Source of the DNA: Persicaria tinctoria
Taxonomy: Eukaryota > Streptophyta > Magnoliopsida > Caryophyllales > Polygonaceae
Length of the DNA stretch: 64,000 nt
Reading direction: 5' to 3'
Assembly: GCA_037127255.1 (NCBI GenBank)
Contig: JBANSL010000004.1
Location: forward strand, 9,238,001-9,302,000
Of the stretch, positions 1-11,325 are shown in pieces (within the stretch, counting starts at the first letter, position 1; the number at the start of each line of letters is the position of its first letter). The notes under the pieces are model-generated. The model was not told where the DNA came from, did no database searches, and saw only the letters and a list, made by a program, of their open reading frames with translations. A program made the translations under genes and the position numbers.

Positions 1-115
1 GGGTTCGATTCAAAAGGATAGGGGATGGGCTGAGAAAGGCAAGGATATATGCACCGAGAATGGGTGGTATATACGCTCAACACAAATCGATTCTAGATTC
101 GTTTGACCACGTGTA

Positions 116-457
116 TTTTTTTTTTTTGGTTCGAAAGCCGGGCTAGTGCCCTCTAAACTTTATTCAAAATAAAGGGTTCCCATTTACAACCTCTAGTGAG
201 GCTGAGATGAAATCAGGCAAAGTACAATGTTCAACAAAAGCATATGTAAGACTAAGTGACCAGTTGGCCAGTGCATCAGCAGAAGCGTTGGCTTGGCGCC
301 GAATTCTGCTGATCCTCACCTCCCAATTGGTAGCTTCTATGAGTCGTCGACATTGGCCGATCAAGTGGTAGTCGGAATGAGGGTTAGCGGATCTAACCGT
401 AAGTAAATCACACACCGAGGCAGAATCAGATTCAACAAGAACACGAATGAACCCCAC
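116..457 (-). mobile_element. 5'-truncated LINE remnant: RNase H-like C-terminus plus poly(A) end
   Basis: On the minus strand an open frame from 457 to 164 gives a 97-residue piece with the pattern of the RNase H domain at the end of plant non-LTR retrotransposons: LVESDSASVCDLL, then NWEVRISRIRRQANASADALA, the usual acidic strand followed by the conserved R-x-x-N-x-x-A-D-x-L-A block. After the stop, a short 3' tail with AATAAAG runs into a tract of T on the plus strand (about 117-128), i.e. the poly(A) tail. Everything upstream (reverse transcriptase, endonuclease) is missing, so this is a dead 5'-truncated insertion. A host RNase H-like gene fragment is the alternative; the poly(A) end favours a LINE. 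Confidence 0.7.
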
Positions 458-1153
458 GCTTGTTTTTTTTTATATAAAAAAAGTTTCAAACTTTTGTTTT
501 AAATATCGAGGTTGAGGGACTTGTGAAGAACATAGAACGATGAAGAGGGAAGTAGGAGAAGCGGACTGATATAAAACCCATATCCCAATTTTTTGGGTAT
601 TTGAAAGTGATAATATTTACAAAAGGATGAATATATGGATATATGGAGTATATCAATTTGATATCCATATACCCACGTAAACAAGGGTATGGATATGAGT
701 GATATTCATACTCGTACCTCGTATCAAGATATGGGTACCAAACAAGGCTAATCACACACTAAAATATCATTTTCAATTAACAAAAGGGAGTATCAATCTA
801 ATATCATACTGTTATAAACATAAGTATGTGTTTATGATATGTGATACTCACAAGTCACAAGTCACAACTAATACTTTTTCCTTATCAAGATTTCGGCATA
901 CCTCACCATTTTTATATCACTTCAAATAACACTTGATCAATGAAAAAAAATTGATAGTTATTTCAAAAAATGATAACCAATAGGACTACAGCACAAATTA
1001 GAATCAATATACAGTATACCTTGTACAGATTAAAACGTAGTTAACCATAAACATAATTTGCCCAACAAATACCTTAATCAGTAAGGCTAGAAGATCTCGG
1101 TATCGTATTGTACAAGCAATCAAAGTACACCCTTGAGTAAATAGTAGTAATAA
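458..1153. other. AT-rich intergenic stretch without recognisable gene
   Basis: Only short, low-information open frames are present, and no protein family is recognisable. There are imperfect palindromic patches around 620-720 (repeats of ATATGGATAT and its complement), but no clean element boundary was found. Confidence 0.5.
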
Positions 1154-1416
1154 GGGTGTGTTTGGATTCCATTGCATTTTAATTATAATGTAATTATTTT
1201 ACCTCGTTTTATGTGAGCGTTTGATTGTAAAAATTAAAATCTCGTAAAAACCGAGGTAAAACTTTAATGTAATCAAATAATCACATAAATCGAGATAAAA
1301 TAATTGTATTATAATTAATACATAGTGGAAAATCCAAAAACATCCTAATTTAAACACCTTAAAAATTATGTTAACCAAACACCACCTTATCATTTTAGCT
1401 AATCTCAAACACACCC
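1154..1416. mobile_element. Tourist-like (PIF/Harbinger) MITE
   Basis: A 263-bp AT-rich element with terminal inverted repeats beginning GGGTGTGTTTGGATT and ending in the complement AATCTCAAACACACCC. It is flanked on both sides by the trinucleotide TAA (1151-1153 and 1417-1419), the target duplication type of PIF/Harbinger elements. A second internal inverted block (about 1179-1206 against 1288-1320, both reading AATTATAAT..AATTATTTTA on opposite strands) extends the hairpin. There is no coding capacity. Confidence 0.8.
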
Positions 1417-1419
1417 TAA

Positions 1420-1914
1420 CTACTCTGTCCTGTACAAAACTATGAGACACATCCTCCTTATTTATTACACTACCCTACACTAGGTAGGCCTTGTGATCAA
1501 AAGCCCTATTTAAACTAAAAGTTGACCACCCATTCGTGGCAAATTAAACACATTTTTAGAAATTCAAATAGAAATTCATTGATACAGTATAAAAGAAATT
1601 GTAAACCCCATGCCTATCCAGCCACTGTGAAGGGCAGCAGACAAAAAGACAGTGGAGAGAGTAAAGAATGGAATGATCTTTCCTACCTGCCAAACATTCA
1701 ATCCAATTAAAACCTAATTAATTAAATAATTGGTTCTACTTCTAATTAATCAAAGCTCAAATATCAATGCCTGACAAAGAACAAAGACCCTTTCCATTTA
1801 TCCCAATCTCTCTCATGCCCTTTTACTTGCAAAGGTGAACTAAACTTTGTAGACTGTGATGAATTAGTGCATATAAAAGGGCACCTCCAAAAGGTCCTCT
1901 TTTTAGCATTTCAG
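1420..1914. other. Upstream region of the 1.9-kb gene
   Basis: No open frame of substance. The stretch ends in a TATA-like motif and the start codon of the gene beginning at 1915, so it probably holds that gene's promoter. Confidence 0.4.
1871..1879 (+). promoter_or_regulatory. Candidate TATA box
   Basis: ATATAAAAG lies 36 bases upstream of the ATG chosen for the small gene at 1915. The spacing would leave only a very short 5' leader, so transcription may instead begin further upstream. Confidence 0.3.
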
Positions 1915-2547
1915 ATGGAGATGGAGATGAAAGGAGGTTCTGACTGGTTGGAGTTTATGATAGGGACAGCCAAAGAAGAACTGGAAAGGCTTGAATCCAA
2001 CCATCCCAATCAGTTTGAGTTCTTCAAGGTTGAGCTCAAGTCCTTCATCTTCCTCCACCAACACCAACAAAAACAACAACACCCTCCCCTTTCCACTTCC
2101 ACCATTGCCACCCAAGGTGGGATCTTTGTTTGCTTGCTTACTGTGTTTGTTTTTCCTATATGAGTTGATTTCTGATTTGCCCTTTGTTTTGGGTTTTGAA
2201 ACAGCCTCAACAAGTGGGATGAAGAGGAAAAACGCCTGCTTTATGGAGAAGCCAAACAAGGTGGAGGAGGAACTTGAAGGTGGGGAAGTTTGTTTGAATT
2301 GATTTCATTAGTTGTAGAGCTTGTGCTGATTTCTAATGGGTTGATTGATTTGTTTTTGGGAGCAATTGCAGCAAGTGGGATGAAGTGGAAAAGGGGCTGC
2401 TTTGGGACACTGAAAGGGGACAGAGAGAAGAAGAGGAAGAGGGTGAAAATGGGGAAGGAGGATGAAAGAGTGGAGGTGGCACTTGAAAGGGCAAAGGCTT
2501 GTCTCAAGAAGATTCATGAGCTCAAGGCTCACCTTCTTTATCCATGA
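1915..2547 (+). CDS. Small unrecognised plant protein with two alternative duplicated last exons
   Basis: Exon 1 (1915-2116) encodes an acidic start, MEMEMKGGSDWLEFMIG, then a helical stretch (AKEELERLE..QFEFFKVELKSFI) and a Q/H-rich run, ending CAA G|GT. Two acceptors can follow in the same phase. Acceptor a at 2205 gives ASTSGMKRKNACFMEKPNK.. and stops at 2302 (99 aa). Acceptor b at 2372 gives ASGMKWKRGCFGTLKG, then a lysine/arginine-rich stretch and DERVEVALERAKACLKKI, stopping at 2547 (125 aa). The two exons and their preceding intron ends are similar in DNA (CAAGTGGGATGAAG in both), so one is a duplicate of the other. Splicing a to b would hit an early stop, so they look mutually exclusive. 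I do not recognise the family. Exon b, with a long coiled-coil-like tail, is more likely the functional end. Confidence 0.6.
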
Positions 2548-3490
2548 CAGGTTATTTTATTGGAGGTTTGTTTAGTAGAGACTAAATTCTTGGACTTGTA
2601 AGTTTGTAAAGTGGGGAAAAAACAAGAAAAGATGGGAAATTGGGGTTTATTAAGATTTGCCCTAATGTCTTGTGGTGTTGATCTTTTCTATCTCTTCTAT
2701 CCTAATATTAGTACCGAATAGCGAGCGATCCATATAATGATAGTTTTGTCAAAGAGACGGTGACATTGTTGGGCACAGAAGCGTGTCCGGGGTAATTTAG
2801 GAGTCTAATGACAATCAGACAGAAATCCGACTACACTAAAAAAAAAAAAAACCATCAACACAAAACTACACAATTCCAGAACCAAATTCATAAAACTTTC
2901 AAGCAACGGAAACAACAAAACAAACACATTATCACTAGGCTATCTCATTAATTAAGATCAAACACTTCGAAAAAAAGGATCTTGTTAGACCTATTACCGC
3001 TAGGCTATTTAATTACTTGTGTTTTGATTCCCAAAATTATATACTCCTTTCGTTTGAAAAAATATATCGTTTGCTATTTTATACACGTTTTTTCATAATG
3101 ATAAAAACTACGGAGTATCTATTTTTTTATCTCTATCAAAATTGAGAGATGGAATAATATCATAGGAATTAATTAGGTTTTCACAAATTTTAAGAAAGAG
3201 GGATATATTGGATTCTAGCCATTACAATATTACATCTTACACAATTATTTTATTTTTTTATTATTTTTATCACATTTGGTTGTTGAGGATAGTACCTTCA
3301 TATATCAATTTTTCTAATCTCTTATCGAATCTTTACCTTAAAAACTTTACATATTAAAATTTCCTTTAAAAATGGAGTTACACTTCAATGGATAAGGTCT
3401 TTTAATTTTGACAAACGAAAATATTAGCACTCCCATTTCCTCTAGGTTTTTACTATAGCAAATGAAAACCATACTCCATCTGTTTTTTCC

Positions 3491-3705
3491 AAGGGTTTGT
3501 TATTTATACCCGAAAATTTTACTATTAACACCCAAAATTCAAGTTTTTTTTTAAATAAATCCTACCCATCTTGAGTCATAAGTGTGAGACTCAAGAGCCT
3601 CAACTATTTTTTCTATGTACATACACTGCCTCTCTCGAGTCACACGTTTATAACTCAGGAGGCGGTGTAAATAACAAAAAAAATTGGTGTAAAAAACAAC
3701 ATCCT
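3491..3705. repeat. Imperfect inverted repeat, possible MITE
   Basis: The left half reads TTGTTATTTATACC..CTTGAGTCATAAGTGTGAGACTC, and the right half repeats this in reverse complement (CTCGAGTCACACGTTTATAACTCAGG..GGTGTAAATAACA). The centre is about 30 bases. No target duplication was identified, so the superfamily is left open. Confidence 0.4.
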
Positions 3706-4219
3706 TTTCCTATTGGTAACTTTATACATATAAAAATAAAAAGAATTGAATGAAATATTCAACGTAAATGAGAGGATTGGTTGTTGAGAAAAAATAAGAT
3801 GAATTCACATTTAGACATGTGAATTATACATGACTAATTGTCAATTAAAAAAAGTAGTTCATCGACCTTATATGTTAGGTTTGTTATTGTTTAAATTTTT
3901 TATATGGAACTTTGTCTCTCCATATCTCAACAGTTTTAAGTCCACTTAAAGATCAACTAAACACGTTCTTGGGTCGCCCGTCTTTCCCTTTCAAATCACT
4001 TTTTAATTCTCTATTAGCTTCTATACACTTTCAATTTGAGATAAAAAAATTCCATCAATTGTATCATTTCAATCTAATTCTTATTTATTTACTTTTATCT
4101 CATTTAATTGTTAAATTTCCATTATCGTATAATTAAACAAGGGGGGTAAAATTGTAATTTAACAAGTTTAACCAAAATTTCGACAGAATAATCTCGGGGG
4201 TGGTTGATTGATGATAAAA

Positions 4220-4345
4220 GTTATTTAAAGAGTGGTTTTATGAAAATATCAATTTAAAGAGTGGTTTATTGCAAATAAGTACATTTAAGGGGTGGCTTTC
4301 CTCAAAATACCCTATTTAAAGAGTGGTTTTATGCAATTTTGCCAA
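4220..4345. repeat. Short direct-repeat array (AAAGAGTGGTTTTATG type)
   Basis: Four close variants of TTTAAAGAGTGGTTTTATGC occur at about 4223, 4251, 4284 and 4312, about 28-33 bases apart. A related motif, partly in the opposite orientation (AACCACCTCTTAAA), recurs at 56800-56880, so this is a dispersed repeat family rather than a local accident. Confidence 0.55.
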
Positions 4346-4631
4346 TTCCAAATACAAACGTGGTTGGCTCCCGATCACACATTTCCCTCCAAAAAAAAAA
4401 TCGATGGAGAGCTCAAATCATCTTCACAGTTCACCCCTTACCTCACCGTAGAACTCATCAAAGCTTCAAAGTAAAGATCTTTTGCAATTTTGGATTGCTT
4501 CCCTCCCTCGAAATATCATTGCAGTTGCAGATGCATCGTTTTCTTCTTCGCTTACAAAACATTTGATTGTTTTCTTCTCCCCACTTGTTGCAATCTCATC
4601 CCTGTAGAAACAGACACAGCCAAGCTCTTCA

Positions 4632-7506
4632 ATGGCGTCCCACCCCTCTCTCTCCTCCTTCCATCGCATTCATCTCCCCACCTTTCCTTCCCCAACACTC
4701 TCCAAAATCAGTCATATCAATCCTCACTTCCCAATTCGGCCTCTTTGTTTTCGGGCGAAGGGAGTTTCGCGGCGGATGGTTAGGGTTTACAGCGCTGCTG
4801 AATCCGCAGAAGAGTCATCCCGTATGCAGAAATCGGTTGATTGCATCGGTACTGGCTCCGATGTGGAGTGTGTTGTGAATTCGACTGATGGGGAGGGATT
4901 GGGGGAGAATCTGCTAGTCGAGAAACCGGGGATGGAGGGGGGATTAGGGTTTGTTGGGGATTTGTGGGAATGGGCGGTGTTGATTTCGCCCTTTTTCTTC
5001 TGGGGGACGGCCATGGTGGCGATGAAGGAGGTTTTGCCAAAGGTGGGACCTTTGTTTGTGTCTTCGTTCAGGCTGATTCCTGCTGGGGTGCTGTTGATTG
5101 GGTTTGCGAGTTCCAAAGGGAGGCCTATGCCTTCTGGATTCCTTGCTTGGCTTTCCATTTCACTCTTTGCTCTTGTGGATGCCTCTTGCTTTCAGGTATT
5201 TCATCCTATTTCGATTCGATTTCTTTTTGTTGTTTTTGTTGCCTGATTTCATTAGCTGCAGGTTGTTTGCAGGAACTTTATTTTTTCTCAAGCAGGACAT
5301 TTTATCAGAGTTTCAGATTGAACTTTATATGATCAAGGAAAAGGAACTGTAATTCAGGAGCTTAGCTTAATATATTTTGTACAAATTCAGTTTCATTAAA
5401 CTAGGCAAAGTCCAGCAAATGAAAATTTCTAAGAAGTCATATGTATGGGTTTCTATCACAGTTTTTTCCAATGGGAGAAGAGTTGCTGTAATGGAAGTTG
5501 GGTCAAGCCAGGACTAAGTTTACCTTAATTTTTGTGATTAAAGAATTGAGTTTATTTATTGTTCATGCATTGCTAATTCTTATACATTGAGGTGTGAAGA
5601 GTTGCTAATTCTTATAAATCGACGACCTTAATATTATGATGTTTGCATTTGGCAGGGGTTTCTTGCTGAAGGTTTGGAGAGGACATCTGCTGGGCTGGGC
5701 AGTGTAAGTGTGATTCACCATTTATGTTAATTCTCCAAGAATTCAATGGTGGTCATTCATCTTGCACATAAAGGGAACTTTGAATTTTCCATCAACTCTT
5801 GTGGGTGCCTCATTAGCAACAAGGCACTGACAAGAGTTGAGTCATTGCTTGTATATGCACTTCACTATTCTTATAAAGGGCTTGGAATGTGGACCTGATT
5901 ACGGTTGAAACAAACTAGTGCAGGTGATAATTGATTCACAGCCTCTTACAGTGGCTATACTTGCGTCCTTGTTATTTGGCGAATCAATTGGCTATGTTGG
6001 AGTTGCTGGTTTGGTGCTTGGTGTTGTAGGACTTCTGCTTCTTGAGGTATTTTCATTTTTAGGGGATTTGGATAGACATATAAATCCCATTTCACTTAAA
6101 TAGTTGCTTGCCCTCCATTTATTGTCATTTGGAAACTGGTTTAACCTTGGGAAAATCTGGATATATCCTGAAGATTGTTTTTTCTGTCATTCATTGCCTA
6201 ACAGTATTTATATCATATGCGTAACTGACTGCTGCTTGAGAATGATTTAGGCTCCAGAAGATTATAAGATTCTAACCAATCCTTCACATTACAGTTAGGA
6301 TCGAAAGATTGTAGAGCATCCATATTAGTAGACTTGGTTTATTCATTTACGTCACAGATTTCTTGAGACTAGTTTGAAGTGATCATAATGATATTCAAAT
6401 CGTAATTTCATGTAGATGTGTAATATAATCATCTCTTGGACTAGCTGTTCTATGCAGTTTGCAAACTTGTGGATAACTATAGCAGGGGTCAGTTTATCAT
6501 GTTTTGATTTCTTTCAAAATGACAGTAAAAAAGTACACTTCCAGGTACCGGCAATTGAAATTGATGGAAATAATTTTTCATTATGGGGAAGTGGAGAATG
6601 GTGGATGCTTCTTGCTGCACAAAGTATGGCCATTGGGACAGTTATGGTGCGCTGGGTTTCCAAATATTCGGATCCTATCATGGCAACAGGATGGGTAGGT
6701 TTTTGCCTTTTCTTCCACAAGTTTTTCAAGCTGTTTAACATGATCAATTGAGATATGCTGTGTCATCTTAAGTATCGGTCTCAGAATCTGTGGATGGTCC
6801 TGAGCCATGAAACCGCTGATCTTAATATTAACACCTATAAGTTTTCTTCCAGCACATGATTATTGGTGGTCTTCCTCTTCTCGCTATCTCTTTTCTTAAT
6901 CATGATCCTGGCTTCACTGGGAGCCTCAACGAGCTCAATTCAAGTGACATTGCAGCTCTGCTTTATACTTCAATTTTCGGAAGTGCTGTCAGCTATGGTG
7001 TGTTCTTCTACAATGCAACAAGAGGTTGTTCTCGCGTGCTTATCCTTTTACTACCATCATCTAAATGTCATTTACTTTCCTTTGTAGAACAAGAAATCTT
7101 TACTCTTAGGTGCCACAAAGCAAGAACCATTGGTGATATAGCATCAATTCTTTTCTCTGTTTGATGAAAATCTGAGTGATTTGATCATCTTTCATCTTCA
7201 AAATTATAAATTTATCATGTTGATGTTGAATTGTGCATTTCAGGTAGTCTGACAAAGCTGAGCTCCCTCACCTTTCTAACCCCAATGTTTGCTTCCGTTT
7301 TCGGGTAAGTTGAAGTCAACATAGTTTGCCAATCACAATTGTCCATTTTCCCCTTTGTGTTTCATTCGTATATACTGATGTATGCCTTTGGTCTCAGTTT
7401 TCTTTATCTGGGGGAGAGCTTCTCAAATCTGCAACTGGTTGGGGCTGCTATTACTGTGGTCGCCATCTACATGGTAAACTATCGCAATGAAGAAGTGTCT
7501 GGTTGA
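4632..7506 (+). CDS. Chloroplast-type DMT/EamA transporter, WAT1-related (At3g02690 type)
   Basis: Seven exons join in frame: 4632-5195, 5656-5703, 5924-6046, 6545-6694, 6853-7024, 7244-7304 and 7398-7506, giving 408 aa. The first ~100 residues are Ser/Arg-rich then acidic, as in a plastid transit peptide plus linker. Membrane segments follow: WEWAVLISPFFFWGTAMVAM, LFVSSFRLIPAGVLLIGFA, FLAWLSISLFALVDASCFQ, then VIIDSQPLTVAILASLLFGE and a Gly/Leu helix. The second half repeats the fold (GEWWMLLAAQSMAIGTVMVR, HMIIGGLPLLAIS, IFGSAVSYGVFFYNA, SLTFLTPMFASVFGFLYLGE). Two EamA repeats are typical of drug/metabolite exporters. The sequence closely follows what I know of Arabidopsis At3g02690, a predicted chloroplast WAT1-related protein. 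The substrate is unknown. The start at 4632 gives the transit peptide; introns keep phase throughout. Confidence 0.92.
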
Positions 7507-7959
7507 AGTGCATAACTGTCCACTGCACATAACATGAAGCCACCAATCCTCAAAACACGAAATATGTAGCCTCAAAAAAACAAATGATGCCCTTGGAACC
7601 GTGTCAGGTATGATCAGTGGCGCTCTGCTAATGAACAAGAACTCAAAACATCATGATGGTCTACTTTCTTGGAACACAATTTGTGCGCAATCTGGATGGC
7701 ACATGATAGATGCCAGTTTTCATTCATCGCGAGATTCAGCATTCAAGCACGGAATCTCATTGGAGGTAATCAGTTGATCGATCAAGCAAGACAGTACTTG
7801 ATTGGTGGTATTATAGGGAGATATTCTGATTGATCCTGGATTATAAGTTCAGGATTTCGGTATGTATATATTGTAACAACTAACCCTTGTGGGGAAAATA
7901 TAACTTTGGTTGATTTTAACAATACATTTTGGAATTCCTTGACATCCTTGTATGGAATT
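7507..7959. other. 3' flank of the transporter gene
   Basis: No coding signal. It probably contains the 3' UTR of the transporter. It ends at the copia-type LTR starting at 7960. Confidence 0.5.
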
Positions 7960-10025
7960 TGAAAGTAAAAGAGAAGGTTGGAGAAGAGAAAAATGTTCTA
8001 TTATTTATGAGAAAAGGTTACAAAATATACATAGACTAGTCTAGAAAGATTGTAAAAGAATCTAAAAGGATGAAGCAGAAGTAAAAGCTATAAAAGTTGA
8101 AAAAGCCTATAGCATAACCTGGAAACATCGTAATAATTATATTCATACAAGCATGTTAAAACTCTCCCTCAAGCTAGATGGTAGAGATCTATCTCTCCCT
8201 CAAGCTAGATGGTAGAGATCTATCAATCCAAGCTTGGAAGTCAAATGATCAAATATGGAACAATGGAAGCCTTTTTTCAATAAATCAGCAAGTTGATCTT
8301 CTGACTTAACAAAGGATATCTTAACAACCCCTTCTTCCAACTTCTCTTTGATGAAGTGACGATCAATCTCCACATGTTTGGTTCTGTCATGTTGGACTGG
8401 GTTGTAAGCAATGCTAATGACAGATTTGTTGTCACAATATAGAACCATAGACTCTTCTAATTTGATTTTAAGTTTTTTCTGAAATGTTTATATTGCCTTG
8501 AGCCTTAATCTGAGTTATTGAACTATTAGTTGTCAACACATGTTTAGGCTTAGGGCATGGTTGGACGTTATGAAAATTTTGGGAACAATTGGCCATGTGT
8601 TCGGTAGCAACTGAATCTAAGATACATTGAATAGGATGAGGATATTCAGAAGTTCTCAAACATAAAGGAATAGAAGGGTTACCTGATAGACTAAAAGTGC
8701 GTGGACTAGAATAAATTTCACCTTATGTTTTTTCTAGGGAGTTGAAGAAAGGCTCCGGATTTTTTGAATTCAGCAACACTAATCCCTTGAGTGTGTCCAT
8801 AAGTATCGTCCTCTCCTTCAGGGACCTGGGGACTAGGGCTCTCTTTGGCGTTACACTTTTTGTTTGATGGTTCACCATGGAGTTTCCAACACCTTTTCTT
8901 GATATGACCGGAACTTTTACAATGGGCACACCAACGCTCGTATTTCTTCTCCCCTTTAGCAAACAAAACATACCCTTCCACCATCTTTTGCTCTAGCATT
9001 ATAGCTCGATCTCCTGCTTTCTTTGGTCTGAACAGTGAAAATAATTTCTTCCAAGGATGGGAAGTTCTTTTGGCCGAGGATTTGAACTCTGATTAGATCA
9101 AATTCAGAGTTCAACCCAGCCAAAAGTTGATAACTTCGGTGTTTGTGGATAAAATCCTTGAAAAGAGTTGCATCTTCAGAGTACTTCATCTTCAAGACTT
9201 GGTATTGGTCTAGTTCCTGGCAGCAAGTTTACAATACAGAGACATATTCACTTGCAGAGAGATCTCCTTGCTTAGTACTAGCAACTTTGACTTGAATCTC
9301 ATAAATGAGGGCATCATCTTTTGCTTTCGAATATGATCATTTCAGAAACTCCCAAATTTCTTTGGATGAGCTAAGAAACATTCATGTCAAGCTAATGTTG
9401 GGCTCCATGGATTCCCATCCCACAGCTATGACATAACCATTGAGTCATCTTCATCCCAACTTTTGAAAGTTGGATCATCTTCTCCAACGGGAACGTTTGT
9501 TAGATGATCCCCTTTCTCTTACCCTTGAGGCAAGTCCTTACTGTTTGAGACCAAAGGAGATAGTTCTTTCTGTTGAAACGAAAAGAAGAATTAATGCTTT
9601 GAAGTTCATTCTTAAAAGGAACATTACTAGAGACTAAAACTTCCTTGTTTAAAGACATGATTTTTCAGCAATGAAGGCTGAAATTTGAGATAAAATTTCC
9701 ATCAATGAAGGGTGAAAGAGAGGAAGAGATGGAAATTTTTCAACAATGAAGGCTGAAACTCCAGGAAAAAAAAAAGGTTTAGGTTAATGTATACCTAAAA
9801 GATCTGATACCATAAAAGTAAAAGAGAAGGTTGGAGAAAACAAAAATATGTTCTATTATATTTGAGAGAGAGTTATAGAGACTAGTCTAGAAAGCTGAAA
9901 GCTTGTAAGGAAAGTTAAAAGGTAACAATGGAGCAGGAAAAGTAAAAGCTATAAAAACTAAAAGCATATATCGTAAACTAGAAACAAAGTATTGTAATAA
10001 TTACATTCATGCAAGCATACTAACA
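7960..10025 (-). mobile_element. Internally deleted Ty1/copia LTR retrotransposon
   Basis: The left LTR (7960-~8161) and right LTR (9813-10025) are diverged copies starting TGAAAGTAAAAGAGAAGG in plus-strand order. Flanks GAATT (7955-7959) and GAATC (10026-10030) look like a 5-bp target duplication with one change. Next to the right LTR the minus strand reads TGGTATCAGATC (9812-9801), a copia primer-binding site. Coding remnants on the minus strand run gag (9195-8956, KHRSYQLLAGLNSEFD), a CCHC knuckle (8940-8880, WCAHCKSSGHIKKRCWKLHG), a protease-like piece (8659-8468, DSVATEHMAN) and then, within 20 bases, the RNase H end (8448-8200, YCDNKSVISIAYNPVQHDRT). Integrase and reverse transcriptase are gone. 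It cannot move by itself. Confidence 0.85.
8162..8223. repeat. Perfect 31-bp tandem duplication at the polypurine tract
   Basis: The 31-base unit beginning CTCTCCCTCAAGCTAGATGG occurs twice without a mismatch (8162-8192 and 8193-8223), immediately inside the left LTR. On the coding strand this is the purine-rich tract (CTTGAGGGAGAG) that primes plus-strand synthesis, so the element carries two copies of it. Confidence 0.85.
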
Positions 10026-10317
10026 GAATCCACAAGATAAAAGGAAAGATAAGATTGAATGAAAGTATGAAACCAATTGTTGAAAGACACTATTTTCTTG
10101 TATTGTATTTTATGCTAGAGTTTGGGTGAGGCCAAAGTAGCAAGAAAAGGAATTTAGATTGAGCACACATTAGGAAAAAAAAAATCCTAAAATCATATAC
10201 CAAAATGTATACAGTCAAGTAACCCACTTCCATGTTCTTAATAAGCAAGTAGCAGTTGAATAGATGTTTACAGGCTTAGATGCATATAAATTATAAGAAT
10301 TTATTATAACTAGGAAA
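10026..10317. other. Short gene-free stretch
   Basis: AT-rich, no coding signal and no element boundary recognised. Confidence 0.4.
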
Positions 10318-10466
10318 AGTGCACTTCCTCAATGTCATTGCACTTGAGCGGACTTTGGCTTGAAATGGGTTAGTTCATATCAATCTCATTCAATTGTTTT
10401 CCAGGAGAATGCCGACTTCCCTCGACAAGCTCAGGCTAAGAGTCTGGTTCTGCTGGCTCCAATGCA
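10318..10466 (-). pseudogene. Decayed partial copy of the 11.3-13.7 kb gene
   Basis: This stretch aligns by eye with 12527-12700, the 3' part of exon 1 of the Ser/Arg-rich gene. Shared blocks in the same order and orientation include CACTTCCTCAAT.TCATT.CACTT, CATATCAATCTCATTCAAT, GGAGAATGC and TCTGGTTCTGCTGGCT. Small indels break the frame. It lies about 1 kb downstream of the intact gene, suggesting a local duplication. Plus-strand sequence just beyond (about 10440-10641) is open and contains two imperfect copies of GGCAAGCCC.TTGA.GC.GTT.AAATGG about 80 bases apart, which I do not recognise. Confidence 0.7.
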
Positions 10467-10641
10467 AAAGCTGAAGGCACCAAGGCAAGCCCCTTGATGC
10501 AGTTCAAAATGGGTGCTTTGAGGAAGGTAGCAGCAGCAAATGCAATGGAAGATGCAGAAATGGAAGGCAAGCCCTTTGACGCTGTTAAAATGGACAGCCT
10601 GATTAACCCCTATTTTAAGACTTTGTTTGATGCAATGTAGC

Positions 10642-11325
10642 TTCAAGTGGTTGCAAATCTTCCTACATTCACCCAAGTTAGCAGTTAGCAAAGTCTTTTT
10701 CAATGTAAGCCGAATGGGTCGTTTCAACAGCAAATGGTAAGGATGTAAGATTAACACCTAAGATTTTCCCAGGGCCTTTCTTTTTGCAGCTAATAAGTTG
10801 AGGTTTAAAATTCATCCTCCCCAGTGATTGAAGATCTTCTTAAAAGGAAATTTTGCTTCAAGAATAAACATCATCCTAGCTAGCTTCAAATGTTTGATAT
10901 ATCAAACAAATCTGATCACTAGCTTGGTTAATAACTTTATGTATCATCCATATACAACAAGGCAACACAAGCTTAAGGAGGAGAGCACTGAATGGAATCT
11001 TGATTGGTTATGGCTTAGTGTTTATTACATCTTTGATGAAGAGTTTGCTTCAAGTTTCTTACAGTTTCAAGCAAATAACACAGTATACTGTATAAAAGGA
11101 TCAGAGCTCGGAAATCCAATTTACTAAAAAAGGGAAAGAAAGCAGTCCTTTGAATTCAACAAAATCTGGAACAGAAAATGGTTGCTAAGTATGCAACTGC
11201 AGAATGCTGGCAGTGTTAACCGAACATCAACACCGAGAAAATAAACTTTGGTTCACAACAATTTACATGATTGAGAAAGTGCAGCTGCTAAAAGATAAGA
11301 GCTTGGTGAAGAAGATCTTCCTTCT
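10642..11325. other. 3' flank of the Ser/Arg-rich gene
   Basis: No recognisable coding sequence. The part next to 11326 probably holds the 3' UTR of the minus-strand gene. Confidence 0.4.

Larger units (their letters stand above)
2548..4631. other. Intergenic region with degenerate repeats
   Basis: No convincing gene. The stretch holds a possible degraded Stowaway end near 3040-3120 (ACTCC..CGGAGTA), an imperfect inverted repeat at 3491-3705, and a small direct-repeat array at 4220-4345. The last 250 bases before 4632 are CT-rich and probably include the leader of the transporter gene. Confidence 0.5.
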
